Shown here: positions 43,518 to 56,294 of the stretch, piece by piece
Layout of the letters: each line of letters starts with the position of its first letter
Position numbering within the stretch: the first letter of the stretch is position 1
From: Staphylotrichum longicolle
Taxonomy: Eukaryota > Ascomycota > Sordariomycetes > Sordariales > Chaetomiaceae
Assembly (NCBI GenBank): GCA_019096155.1
Contig: JAHCVI010000001.1
Span: 5,394,001-5,458,000, forward strand
Reading direction: 5' to 3'
Length of the DNA: 64,000 bases
The notes under the pieces: generated by a model
Database searches by the model: none
What the model saw: the letters and a program-made list of their open reading frames with translations, nothing else
What the model was told of the DNA's origin: nothing
Position numbers and translations under genes: made by a program

Positions 43518-46172
43518 GTGGGATGATTTGGTTGTGAGAAACTAGGTAGCAGGCGAGAGTGGTTGTTGGAAGAGCTTGGCAGGTTGAATAACGAAGTAAC
43601 GAAAGTGAGAGTTAACCATGACCCACGGCCATGTCTTTATATGTGCTGTGGGCAGTGAGGCTCTCGCAGCCGCATGTCTCAACTTCACACCTCTCAGCCT
43701 TGTCCAGGCGCAGATCGGGAATTCAGGAGCGAACAGGAAACGAGACCGCTGAGCGTGGTGAGACAATGCTAGCAGGGCCTGAGGTGCACGATTGCGTGGC
43801 AGACTGCGGCAACGCCAGTGATATCCCCGAGACACTCCAGAGCAATTCTTGCCCTGTCCTCAAAGCGGGTGTCATCGACACAGAGCCTCAACGCGCGCTT
43901 ACACAGGAGGCAGCCATGTACGAAGTACAAAGGGCTCAAGGAACTTTGGTCTGCCGCGCTTCTTCCTTGCCGCCGATGATGCCGACGCGGGTCACACGGA
44001 TACAGGAGGGACAGGGAAATGAACTCAAGACTCACATTCGGGGTCTTGATGGCCACACACGCAACCTGTATCACTCCGCAGCCTCGTTGCCCGACAAGAC
44101 AGTCCTCAACTATGCTCTCGTCTTTGACCTCCGTGTCAAACCAGACATACCGTGTCATTCTCTATAAAAAAAAACATCAACAAGGCTTATAGACACCGAG
44201 GTCAAAGATGTGAAACACTGTGTACGTCAAAGACCAGGTCTGCACGAAGAGCCTTGCGCAGCCGCCTGGTCCAGGGCATTTAGAGCGCTTCCCAGGGCGG
44301 GTAACTCCAAGCTTGACGCATTAGCTGAAGTTCCAAGAGACAAAGTTGACACCGAATATCCCTTTCTGCAGGATCGACGACAGGGCTCCAATGTTGTCCC
44401 AAGTATCTGCCTGGAGACACCCTGCCACTCAACTGCCGCGAGGCTCTTGGGAGCAGTTCTCACCATTGTTTCATCCTCACCTTTGAAATCTCTTTCTGGG
44501 AGACTGAGTCTCGGCAAGAAAGAATTGCCTTATCTTTGCACCGGCGTTTGTGGAGACAGGTCGTTGCTGCCTTGGCCTCCTGAGTCAGTGTCAACAAAGC
44601 GCCTAACACCATCCTTCCAGAAATGTGGTGCGGGCAGTTGCCGCCGCCTTGAACAACGCTGCTTCACTGGTTGAGATGGTCAGTCAATCGGGAACGATAT
44701 TGAACCCAGAAGCGTAAAACATATGCTGTCTCTGTTCCAGACGTCCAAAGGAATTGCACAGGCACTGTTGGGCGGGATTCCGGATCCTGGCGAAGCCTCT
44801 ACGGAGCAGCTCCGGATGCTTGGAGAACGAGAGACACTCCTGCTTCACAACGAAATGCCTCTCCACGGTGAATCGTCCCAACGGAGGCCAAAATGAAGGA
44901 CAGGCTTACCCCAAACCCCGTGTGTAGTGATGTCAGCAGTGCGAGGAGTGTCTCAAATGCCGTCGGAAATAGCTCAGCATTGCTACACTAGATTTTCCTC
45001 TCCAAGTCGCCATACCAGTTACCATATATGTCTTATCTTGAACGTTGTTTGCAAGGTATTCTGCGAGGCGACTCTGGCTCACCTCTTCTGCTGACTTCCC
45101 CCTTGACTTTGCGGCCCCTCCTCTGACTCCATGGTCTCGGCGCGTGGGTGAACCTCGATGCGAGGAGGCACATACGCGAGTCCCCATACAGCCATGTAGT
45201 GTAACACACCGTCTCCGTCCGCTTTCAGAGGAATACGAGACGGAACCTCTTCTGTGTCACATTTGGCAATAAAACTTTGTGTGTTGATGCGGATGTGGTT
45301 GTGATCCGCCAGCCAGGGGTAGCTCAACCGACTTCGGAGGCTTTTTGGCAACCATGGGCACATGGATGCCTTCTTGCTACGGCCCATGGGTCCAATCCTG
45401 ATGTGACATAGATACGAGACTTTCACAGTAAACGATGGCGGCATGTACCCCTAGGTCGTACAATATGCCTCACTGTCGACCGTTCGGAAAACAACTTGGA
45501 CAACTGCGATTCTTTGCTCGAAAACTGGGTCCTCCAACCCTCCGCACCATCCAATTCGCATATGCGGTCTGGTGTAGTCTGATCTGGTATGTTATGGTAT
45601 TACCACAAAACAATAGTAGACTTTATCGCCGTTCGTCATGGTCCAAGAAGGGAAAAAAAAACCAGAAGGAAAACAACAAAGGAAAGTAAAAGGAAAGAAT
45701 GCCCTGTGTACCTTGATACAGACCCAGAGTCCCGCTTCCTCGCCCTGACTCGAGCCACAAACTAAGAATTATAGTGTACGTGTCGCGTTCCGTCTCCATG
45801 CGAATAAGCCAAAGAATCCCTCCCTTCCCTCCCGCCGAACCAAACCACCCCGTCTAAAACCTCCCAGAATGCAACTGCAACGTCGTGTCGTCTCCCCTGA
45901 TTTTAGACCCGCTCGCTCTTCCTGCACGAATACCAATGCCGGCGCTCTCTTCTAGACCAAATACAAAGTCGCCCTCAAATGGGTGTGGCATGAACGAATG
46001 GGATTGGGTTCGGGGGGTTTTCGTGTCTTCGTAGAGAGAGTACCGGCGCTCAATCACAGGACCCAGAGAAGGCCCTCGCCTCGCCGGGGATCCATCTCGA
46101 TGATAGCGCTAGCAACACGTTCAAGGTGCTCTCTGAGCCGATCGACACCTCCGCTGGCGGCCCAAGCAGCGT
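43518..46172. other. 2.7-kb gap; no gene supported, one protein-like frame noted
   Basis: Several minus-strand frames look mildly protein-like, especially 45079-45444 (121 codons from an ATG, ending beside a GTGAGC donor-like site), 44227-44517 and 43769-44158 (the latter behind a T-run and TATAG). I could not join them into a convincing gene, and similar chance frames occur elsewhere, so none is called. 45700-46172 should contain the 3' UTR of the next gene. Confidence 0.45.
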
Positions 46173-49032
46173 TTAACGGACGCCAATGGGAGGGCGCGGC
46201 CCGAGGCTGCTCTGGCTGCTGTGAGCGGACGGCTCCGAGTCGAGGTTTGTCGAATCACCACTCCCCGCGCTGGCGCTCGCACTGCCGGTCAGACTTCGTG
46301 TACTCTTCGTCTTGGGTGGATGTAGGCTGCTCACTCCAGCATGCTGCTCGACCTGCTGTGGCGCGACGACGTTGCCGTGTCCCGGTGGGTACCGGGGCAT
46401 GGGCTGCCGCATACCGTCCGGGGGCGATGGCCGCCCATTCATCTGGGGGCCGGGATATCCGTTGGGCGGCGAAGGGCGTCCGGTCGGAACACCACGAACC
46501 GATGGGCTGTACGGGTTTCCGGGTGACTGGCTGGACCTCCGCGTCCCGTTTCCGTTCATTCCCATTGGCGGAGGACCTTGGTTGTACTGGAGCTCATCAA
46601 GGCGGGCAGCCGTGAGAGAGTTCGCCCTTGACCCAGCATGCATCGCACCACGGTCGACGTTACCATACCGGTTCGAGGTGAAGCCGAGTAGTGGGTCGTC
46701 CATGATGTTCTCGTGAAGCGCAGGAACCCCAGCCATACTGGCCATCACCTGGCTCGACCGATTCCTCCCAAAGCTTGGCCTGAACCTGCTGCGCGGCGGA
46801 CCAGTGTCGTGTTCAGGGTTCTTGCGAAACTGTGCAGCATTTCCTGGTGCCTTCCGGTTTTTCCGCGAGGTGACGCTCATCATGTCGAAATTATCGGGAT
46901 CAATCATCGACGCCCCGGACGAAGGAGTGGGATCGAAATAGTCGTCGTCTTCGTCATCGTCATCGAACCCGCCACCACCAGCCCGCGACGGTGGCGGAGG
47001 GGGTCCTCTTCTAGGCCCCGGACCCGGACCCACGCCCGCCGCGGCCCGCCTAAGCCTCATTTCTTGCTCCCTCAATGCAAGTTCCCGTTGCCGCAGCTGC
47101 AGCTCCCTCTCCCTTAGGACCATATCGTGGGGGTTGGACTGGCCGTAACCGCCCTCACCGCCTTCTGGAATGTCGTCATAAAGCACAAGATGGCTGAATT
47201 CATCCAATTCACCGCCTTCCATAGAACCTCTCCTCGACGGCAACCGACCGTTCGGCGGTGGTCGTGGGTAGCCGTTCGGCGGCCCTCCATTCATGGACGG
47301 TGGCGGGCGGCGCATGCCCGGTCCCGGCGGCCCGACTGAAGGCCCTCTTGGTCGTGGCCGCATACCATTCCCGTTTGGCACCCCGTTCGGTCCCGGCCGG
47401 GGAGGGCCTTGGGCGGATGCACGGGGAAGCGGGGATGGAGTGCCGGAGGGCGAGCCCGGCTGCACCGACGCGCCCACCGCCGTGTCAATCTTTGGCCGGC
47501 TCCGGTTAACCAAGTTAAGGTTATGAAGGACGGCATAGAGAGCCTCGATGCGTGGAACGCTAATGCCGGCTTCTTGGGATAACCTGACCGGGGAGCCAAG
47601 ATACGTCTCAACCTCCATTGGCCGCCGGGCGGTGTAGTCCTGCCACATGATGTTTTCGGTGCTCGATCTCGTAAATTCGTTGATCGTGTTCTGCTTGAAC
47701 TCTGGAGGAAATTTGCAGCCCTGGGCTTCCGCCAAGGCAAGCAACTCATCCAGCATGTCCGAAACAAGCTTGGAAACGCCAACCTTCTCGAGCAGCGAGG
47801 CGTAGTTGGGTGTCTCAAAGATGACTGTCAGAGGGTGAAAGGCAATTGGGCTAAGGCGAGTCAGACATGGCACAATTCTCAAAAGATATGGGAGCGAAAA
47901 ACGTACCCGATCACGCGCTCGTATTGCTGTTGGCGGATGTTGGGCGACACTTTGCAGTCGACTTGACCGGTGCTCAGCGTCATGGCGAGCGCTTGCGCCA
48001 TATCCTCCTGGATCGTAGCCGGGATGTTGGGGTTCTTGTTGGCCGCGCCAACCCACAGTTCTGTCGAGCCCTTGTGCTCAAATTCGCTTGCACCCAGTTG
48101 TGCGAGTTCGGCACCGCAAACGAGGGAGAGAACGACATTAGTTGGGAACCGCTCCTCAATCGCAGACTCGAGACCGAGCGCGTGGGTTGTATTAACGAGG
48201 ATGCATGTGTGCTGGGGGGTCACGACGGAGTCGATGACCGATGCCAAGTCGTAGACGTCGGGAAGCGCTTTTATACAGAGGATAACGTAGTCGAATGGGC
48301 TTCTTGACGAGAGCCGCCTCCTCTGGTGTTCGCACGACTGCATCCACCTGGCATTTAGTCTCCTGATGCGCAACTGCGGGTAAGGGGCGAGAGGGAAAAA
48401 GACGAGAGAATGACGGCAGTGTCGGGAAGAGGGGAGGTAGGTAACATACCATGCCTTGCCTTGAACCGCTCATTGCCAAAAATGGGAGACCTGAAGCGCA
48501 AAACAGTTAGCACAGGCTGTTGCTGAATGAGACGGGCGAGGGTTGGGAAGCAGGAGCACATACTTGAAGGATATCCCGTACTGCGACACATGCTCGAAAC
48601 CCGTCTTCCAGACAAGGGTGACGTCGCAGGCATTTGTCGCTTGGAGTCTCCATGACAGAAAGGCGGACACGGGGTTGCCGCCCACTGTGACAACGTTCAT
48701 CAGCTCATAGTCCGACATGTCGAGCTGTGCAGGCGAGGACGCATATGCAGCAGGTCCCCGGGCCGTCTCGGTAGAGAAGGAAGAAAAAAACGAATGTGGT
48801 GGTGACGAGATGCGTCTGGGGGGCAGAGATGGGATGGCGGCGGGTCGAGCACCAGAGGTGCGCTGCCCACTTCTTTTTGGGCTCCCCGTCCCCAGAATCC
48901 AGAATGCAGGTCGCACTAGGCTGCGGACGGCAAGGGGAACACAAATGGGGTACAGAAGAGTGGAAAGATGGGACAGGACCAGTTGGCACGCTTACCTGAT
49001 AGGATCTTGAGTCGGGGTGTCAAGGGTGCCAT
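46173..49032 (-). CDS. Ketopantoate-reductase-like (ApbA/PanE) protein with long disordered tail
   Basis: Five exons: 48996-49032, 48564-48684, 48450-48490, 47907-48373 and 46173-47850; after allowing for one extra base the total is 780 residues. The N-terminus has the Rossmann start 'LKILSVGGNPVSAFLSWRL', then 'VTLVWKTGFEHVSQYGISF', 'PFDYVILCIKALPDVYDLASVI', 'TPQHTCILVNTTHALGLE' and 'VVLSLVCGAELAQLG', the ApbA/PanE pattern. The C-terminal helical domain starts near 'VIFETPNYASLLEKVGVSKLVSDMLDELLALAEAQG'. Beyond about residue 330 it becomes Pro/Gly/Arg/Asn-rich, with one heptad-like 'LRERELQLRQRELALREQEMRLRR' and an acidic 'DDDDEDDDYFDP' stretch. The nucleotide loop reads GGNPVSA rather than GxGxxG, so reductase activity is uncertain. 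At 48297-48301 one base too many breaks the frame between 'AALVKKP' and 'FDYVILC'. Confidence 0.8.
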
Positions 49033-52000
49033 GGTCGCGAGGTTGAGGCCCGATCCGGGATAGTGGGCCGATCAAGTTTCGAAGCTGCGAGACGCAGCGC
49101 TCGTGGTGAAAGCGCTGGACCGAAATGGGTAATAGTTGTGTCCCACCCGTGGAACCAAGGCTTTTGTGGCTTCAGCTTCCCTCGTCGAGTTTCTTTTTTT
49201 TCCTTCTTCCTCCTCCCGTCAACCCGGTGTATGCGTTCCTACCCCACGGGCCGCGGATGGCGGTCTCACGGAGAAGTGCTGTTCTCCGCGTGTGGGGGAT
49301 TGTCGAGGCGCGCCGGTCGGGTCGGCGGTCGCGGCCGGGGACTCGTCCACAGGGGCTTGCAGATCGGGGGCTTGAGAGAGCGATTGGCAGCTATCACACA
49401 GGCCAGCACATTCAGGTGCTGCTTGGCTGAACGAGCGGTCGGGCTTCGTCAGGAGGCGCGCAGCAGCAAGCAGCAGCAGATGATGTCGTGCGCGCTTCGC
49501 AGTGGCGCCGAGTCGTCTAGCTTGAAGACTAACGTGAGCCCAGCAGCTGCAGGCACTGGCTGACAGAAGCTTCCACGAACAACTATCAGATCAGTCTGCG
49601 CCGTAATGCAACAAAGCGAGCGTGAGGCCGTGTGGCCGCCACAGGCCGGGGGTTCCTGGGATTCGACAGGTTGGTTTCAGGGTGGCTGGCGGATGGGGCG
49701 CCTGTCGCTGAGACGAAGCTGGCGATGATAGGCTACGGGCACTGCAGGACGAGTGCCTCGTACACCTCTGCCGCGTGCTGCAGTCTCACAGTTTCACGGC
49801 TGGTATCCGTAGCTGGCGCCCGTTTCGTGGCGGTCCAAGCTGGCGATGGCCGTGCTGCGTTGCCGATGCAGGACGCTGGGCTGGGAACAGGCTAACGAAC
49901 GAACGAACGACGACGAAACGAGAGCGAGCTTCGGCCAGATCTTTTCGAGACACTGCCAAGCGGCGATTCCGTTGGAGCCGGGAGCGAACGACTGGGGCCA
50001 GATGCTCGGTGTATCGTATCGGCACGACAGTTCGACAGGCGATCCCGATGCAAAAGAAAATAAAAATCCGTGGATTAGGGAAGATGTGGGAAGACCGTGG
50101 GACATGGGAAAATGAGAAGGGCCTCGTCGATGCGAGTGGAGGTTGGCAAAGCCGGGAAAACGCTGGCAGATGCTCTGCTTCCAGGTTGTTGTGCCTGCAG
50201 CTCCTGCTCCAGCGTGTCTCTCTGTAACGGGTGGCTTGTTCCCAGGATGCACCTGTTGGGTGGTCACTGACGAATGCCGGGCATGGTTGTGGCAGGTGGA
50301 ACGGGCAGGCAGAGAGGGCCGGGGGGGATCCATTGGAGGGCGCGGGCAGTTCGGGCGGAAAAGTGGCTCGGCACAGCGTCACAGCAGGCACGCAACACAG
50401 GCAGGCAACGGGACACCCCTGGATTGGCTCCAGTCCCAAGAACCTGAGCCAGGAACCAACAACCTGACTGGAACTCTGCGGCGTCCAGGGCAAGGGCAAA
50501 AAAAGAGACCGGCCGGATATGAAATCGAGATTGAGTGTCCCGCCGCAGGACCAGCACGTCTGCGGCGGCGCTGCACTCCCTCGATTCCGTATCGTGCACA
50601 GTCTCTTCCGAGCTGTCCCAGTCTCGAGCCAGCGTGCAGAGTCTTTCCGAGCCCCCGTATTTCAAGGGATATCCGATGTTGTGGTTTTTGGAATGACGGG
50701 AGGCCGCTGGAAGCATCGGGATCCCGATCTCCATTGTGGCCCATCGCGAATCCGCAGCATGAGCTCGCGCTAAAAAACTTGCCTGTCTGGGCCGGAAAGA
50801 CCCACTTGTGGGCTTGTCTGCCGTCCGATCTAACGGGGAGGCCTTGGCCATTCAGTTCTGGGCAATTTCCAAGGTGGGTCGAAAGGGATGCGAGCGACGT
50901 TGACAGGGAACAGGGTCCTCGCCCGCCCGTGACGCGGTTCTCGGGGTGGCTTGGACGTTGAAATCCGCAGCTGCATCCATCCATTCAGTGACGTGGGGTC
51001 CGGAGGCTCAGAACCAAGACTTGGACGGCCAGGAGAGCTTCGGAGAAGCAATCGCTCGAAAACAAGGCATGCAGGAGGACAGGAGGAGAAATTAGAAGTG
51101 CAGATAATCGCACTTTTTGCATTGGGCGATCCGTCTGATGGACCACACACATGTAAGGGATCTAATTGTACCAGGTTGACATGACAATCATATGAGCTGA
51201 GCGAATTGCGCATGCCAGCCCTCGTCCCGTACTTTCTCCATAGGTAGAACCAAAATTCCGGACAAACGCCCTGAACAAAGAACACCACAGAAAGCGTTGC
51301 TTTATGTTCTTTAAGCTACACCCGTATTTGACTGAAACGAACCTGCTTTTACGGTGAGGTGCAGAGGCAACCCGCTCTCTTGCGCCTGCAGACTTCCAGC
51401 ACAATCTTCAATGGTGCACCGTGAAACGGAAGTACCCGGCTTCTCCGGACGCAGGGAATTGACTCAGGGACCCTCCCACAATCATGTATCTTACCTTATC
51501 TACGAATAAGCACCTTATGGAAACCTTTGGTTGTACTTGTATGAAATACCGATGTTACAGCCCTGACCGACCCGTGGAATCAATCGTGGGAGGGCATGGG
51601 AGGCCTTGGAACAGCGTCGCAGTGGATGCATCAACGGAAACATCGTCAAGCCGGCAGCCCTATCATTCAACTCCCGCCTCCCTCGCACTCGGTCGTCCAA
51701 GGGGCCAGGACGCTCTCGGAGCTGACAGCCGTCGAACGGCGGGACGACACGACAAATCGGTGGGGCCGCACGCCTTGGGCCACCCCCTCAAGCCCTGTCA
51801 CGACCTGAAAACTTTCGGGTATGCCTCAATCGGTGGTATGCACATACCTGCAGAAAAGCTCACGTTGAGTATGCAAGCTATTAGATAAACGACAAACACA
51901 CCAAGGAGTCAACATCTCCAGCTTGGTGTTTGGGATATGCACAAACCCGCCAGCGCGCTGCACTAGTGCAAACTCCACCCCTTGTCGAGCTGGACAATCG

Positions 52001-55000
52001 CGCTTTTCAATGACAACGGCGGCTTGGCGACGCAGGCTGCGGGGGTTCACACTCTTCAAAGCAGATGACGCAACATGTGGAGCATTGCTGCCCGTTTTGC
52101 CATGTCCGCCCCACTTGTGCCTGGCGGGTTGCTGCCGGAAAGGACTTGGAAGACCAGATGAACACCGAGCGGGTGTTCTCGCAAACTGTCCGAAGATCCA
52201 TCCCACTTCCCAATTCGAAAGTGTCCACAGACTCCATGGATTGCCACTGCAACCGTCACTCGAGCCAACCCCCGTGGGACCACAACTGTCAAATCCCCCC
52301 GATATTGCAGGATTGACTCGACTGCAGCAAGTTTCTGCAAGCCGCGCTAGCCCTTTGCGAAGTCTTGATGACCAACCTCGAGCCAATTTGCTGCCCCAAG
52401 CCTGCCCCGAGCCAGCCTCAGCCTGCCATTGTCAATCTTTTGAAAACACCGGGTGCAGATAGGCAAATCGCAACCAGCATCGCATCCTGTTGGCCGTGAC
52501 CCGTGGCAATGCAACGTTTACAGAAATGACAAGGCGCTGCCCCATTGGCACGGAGCATTTGGAGCGTAATTACGCAGCGCCAGAAAACTGGTAATCCTTC
52601 TTCGTGTACCACAGAATTGACCGTGTGTTCTGTTGGTGTGTTCGGTCTGCACTGCCGAGAGTGGTGCAACTTCTTTGCCTCTTCGTATCGTGATGAACGA
52701 ACATGGTATTGGAGAGAGCTCGAGAGCCATGAGGAGAGCGTCTCAGACGACAGCTTAGGGCAACAAACCTCAACGCCACCGCACATCAGCGTCGGCACAT
52801 CTTCATGAGAGACTCGGCACTCACAAGGCTGTAAAAGGAGTCGTTCTTGAGTCGAGACCCGGGAACTCTCCGCCCAGTCAGTTTTTGACCCATGCCTGAC
52901 ACAAGAACCACTAACCCTGCAGCCTTTCAACCAGGACAGGGGTCGTGACCTGAAAAAACAACCTCTTCCAAGGCATCGGGGATTAAATATTGGTTGACTA
53001 GAACAGTCTGTACCTCAGTACTACCCTGCTGTACAGGGAGCAGGTTACAGTTTATCCAAAGTCGGGGATGGGGTGGAGTATCGCTATACATTTTCTGACA
53101 TCTTGACAGCGGCCGGCGTCAGGAGTAACGGATCGATATTTTTGGGACCGGAGTTTTCGGCAGACGGCTTCGAAAATCTGTCAGGGGGCCCTCATTCGAG
53201 TTGCACAACTGTGTACGTGCTCGGCCAACCACGAGACAGGAATACAAGGTTCCGCACGCGTGGGTGTACTCCACGAGTCTCGACGTGACGGGAGGTCCAA
53301 TCCTCTTGTCTGCCGCCGCATGGAGCCCTCCCCGGAGCAATCGGAGCGGTTTGGCCGGGGCGGGCCATGCCCATCCCTGGATCAGATCATACAGCCGCCC
53401 GGGCCTTATCTCTCTCAGGGGTCAGTCCGGATGGTTGGCCGTGGATGAAGCAGAGGACTATTCCCTAGACATCGACACTAACGTTATCCACCACCCGTGC
53501 GCGCGCGCGGGCAGCGGCCATTTCCCCTTCTCACTGCGACGTTCCGCATCCCGCGTTCCGGTTGTCACACCCGGTGGCTGCAACGTGGTTGCCAACCAGT
53601 CTTGGAGTTCCCCCGTTGTACAGACGCTCGAACAGCGGCACCAAGCGAGCTGCGAGCCCGCTCGGCCCGTTCGAGGTCGTTGTTCGGCTAATTCCAACGA
53701 GCAGGCAGAAATGGCTGTGAACGAGCGAATCAGGCTGGGATTCAACGATGGTTGTGGTGTTGGCGCTGCCAAGGTCATGTTCATATATCTGACCAAGGTC
53801 CCGCGTTCTTGACGCATTGTTCGTTACCAGCAGGCCGGTGGCCGGGAGAGGAATTGTTGTTGTGGCGGCTCCGGTGTTGCATTTACCCCTTTCCCATCGT
53901 GGAGTCCGCTCTCAGTTGGCCAGGAGATGAGTGTTGTCGAGAACAGCACTCTTGCCGTCTCTCTGAGACATGGGCGGTTGCTGAAGATTGCACCTCTTCC
54001 CGCATGCGGGTTTGGGAAAAAAAGAAGAAAAAGCGTAGAGCACTGCAGTGGCGCAACCAAGCGAAGATCCTCTGCACGCAAAGCCACGTGTGAGGACGCT
54101 GAGGAGGTGCTTCGACCTTCATCATTAAAAAAACAGCATGTGTGGCTCCTGTTGGAGGTTTTCGGCTGGGCGTGTCTCAGCCGCTTCTTGACGGCGATGA
54201 TCCCGCCCCTTGGAGCCTCAGTCCTGGGAGTCAAGTTTCCGTGACCTGACCCCCACGCCTGCACAGCTCTTCCTGGTTTTTTTGGAGCCTCGGGCCGGTG
54301 TGATGTGCTAATATCTGGCGATCCTCTGGTACAACGTTGAAAGACAAGAAGTCGGTGTCTGATAGTAGCTCAGAGACATGGCGGCTGCAAGGAAAAGGGG
54401 TTTGCACATCAAAGGTTTCCTCCTGTCTTACGTGGTACCTACAGAACGATATCTAATTTCCTTGCATCTATCCCTCTCTTTGTCAGTCGATGTATTGTCT
54501 CAAATCGCCACACCCGTCGAAGAACTCGAGTCTTTAGACGTTGGGCTGAGTCTTGCCTGTGTTATCCAAACCAGGAAGAGGTGGGAGAAGCGGAGGGCAG
54601 AGAGAATTCGCACTCAAAAGAGCCCACTACTTCGGTCCAGGTGCATTGCTAAAGGCCCGCTCGGTTTGAAGTTGTCTTTCCTGCTTGATACCAAGTCTCC
54701 TGTCACCTGCAAGAGGCTGCCGCACTTACACGGGTGCTGTTGTGTGTGCCCCGACCTAGACAGAAGAACGTGATCCTTCCCACCCATGCTGCATGGCATT
54801 ATCTCGTTGTGGGTACTACTTAGACGTTCAACGGCTCATTTCTGAGAGTTACACAAAAGTGTCGTGTCTTCACCTCTTCCCAATGCCTCGGTAAGAAACT
54901 TCACGTGTCACCTAGACCTACCGATAGGGTATCGTCACTCGGTAGTTTTGGAAGATGGCTTAGACCGCATCTCGCTGCGACTGACTGATGGCTGTTTCAC

Positions 55001-56294
55001 TGTATGCTGGGTGTTAACAAGACCAAACTGGGATGTTTATCTCCCGTATCCGAGGGAACACTTCCCAACAGTGGAAATGGTAGGTAAGGTGGGCATTTCG
55101 TACCGCCATCCTGACTTGAACCACTAGAGTATTCTGTAAGAGACCAAGGGTTATTGGGTTTAAATTTGCGGGCAGTAGCAAGCCAGTTAACATCTCGAGC
55201 GTCAGCTGCTTGTCGACATCACTTGACAAGAATAGACACTTAAACGGGCACGCAGACTATAGAATGCCTTGGTACGCTATGCGATGCTACTGAATATTTA
55301 CTATATACTTGTGTGAACATGAACAAAGCTCATCATATTTCGCAGCTTAACGATTAATATGGTCAGACATACTCTTAGGTGCTCTGGATATCACCGTCAA
55401 AGCTGTTAGTCATGAGAGTTAAGACCGCTTGCCCAGCCAGGTACCCAGCAAGCGTCTCCTCTCAGAATGACTCCAAGTTCAATTATTTTGCCCCCAGAGT
55501 CACAAATATCCGAGTACCAATCGCCCGACACTTCCAAAGTAGGGCAGGGCCTTGAGTGATGTTTCAGTCACAAGTGAACATTCATCACTTCAAGAAGAAG
55601 TAACCCCCGTTGCTGAATCGCAGCTGGGATTCATAAATATGGCAACGTGTTCTCGGATGTTGTCTCATCAGACCTTGCAGCTCCGCCAAACAGTGGAAAA
55701 GCTGAGTGGGAAGAGGGTTCAGACATTCGAGTCGTCACGCTCAATAACCTAGACTCACGACCCCAGAAACTGAACATCACGAATCCGAAAGCGTACAGAT
55801 CGGTACAGAGTACACCTCAACACACCCAAGTGCATTTTTCTTGCATACTGTCCTCAGAACATAACCTATCTGACACAAGGGAGACCTGATAGACTCACTG
55901 TATACCCCTCGTCTGGTCACACTCAACGCTGCCCGGCATCAAGGTCTGTAAAATAGGGACAGTCCCCATGTCCCATCTGGACGACTCGCACAAAGTGCTC
56001 TTGCTGTCATCTGCCAAAGTCCAGCACCTTCCGCTCGCCTGAATAAGCCACTGCAAGCAATTCACCTCTCTGGCCAAATGCTAACGGCTTTGAGACACGA
56101 CCTCTCCGTTGAAGATCAAGTCGTCCCTAAGGTGCGGCCTTCAAATGCGGCACCGACCCTAAGGACGCAACCTCTCCAAGGACTATGGGAGCTCGACGTC
56201 TGTGTGCCTCCTATACCAGGCCACCGCGGCGCCGTCGGATTCTATCCTCTCGGACTGTGCTCAATATTCTCCATTCCCTAGCATATCTTCCGTT
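49033..56294. other. 7.3-kb gap; no gene supported
   Basis: The interval runs from the start of the reductase-like gene (49032, -) to the stop of the MFS gene (56295, -). It has many overlapping open frames on both strands (the longest 272 codons at 50143-50961 on +, facing 237 codons on -), none with domain-like composition. The part from about 54300 to 56100 is visibly richer in A+T than the rest. Small features include a GAAC tandem near 49892-49908, a CAG-rich tract near 49460-49490 and an alternating GC run near 53498-53509. No long terminal repeats or transposase motifs were noticed. Confidence 0.5.

Noticed and set aside
50143..50961. A 272-codon plus-strand frame in the 7.3-kb gap
   Set aside because: Composition is non-protein-like (Cys, Trp, Pro and Arg scattered), opposing frames of similar length exist, and no start or intron context supports it.
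51826..52386. A 186-codon minus-strand frame
   Set aside because: No domain pattern, and it competes with a plus-strand frame of similar length over the same bases.
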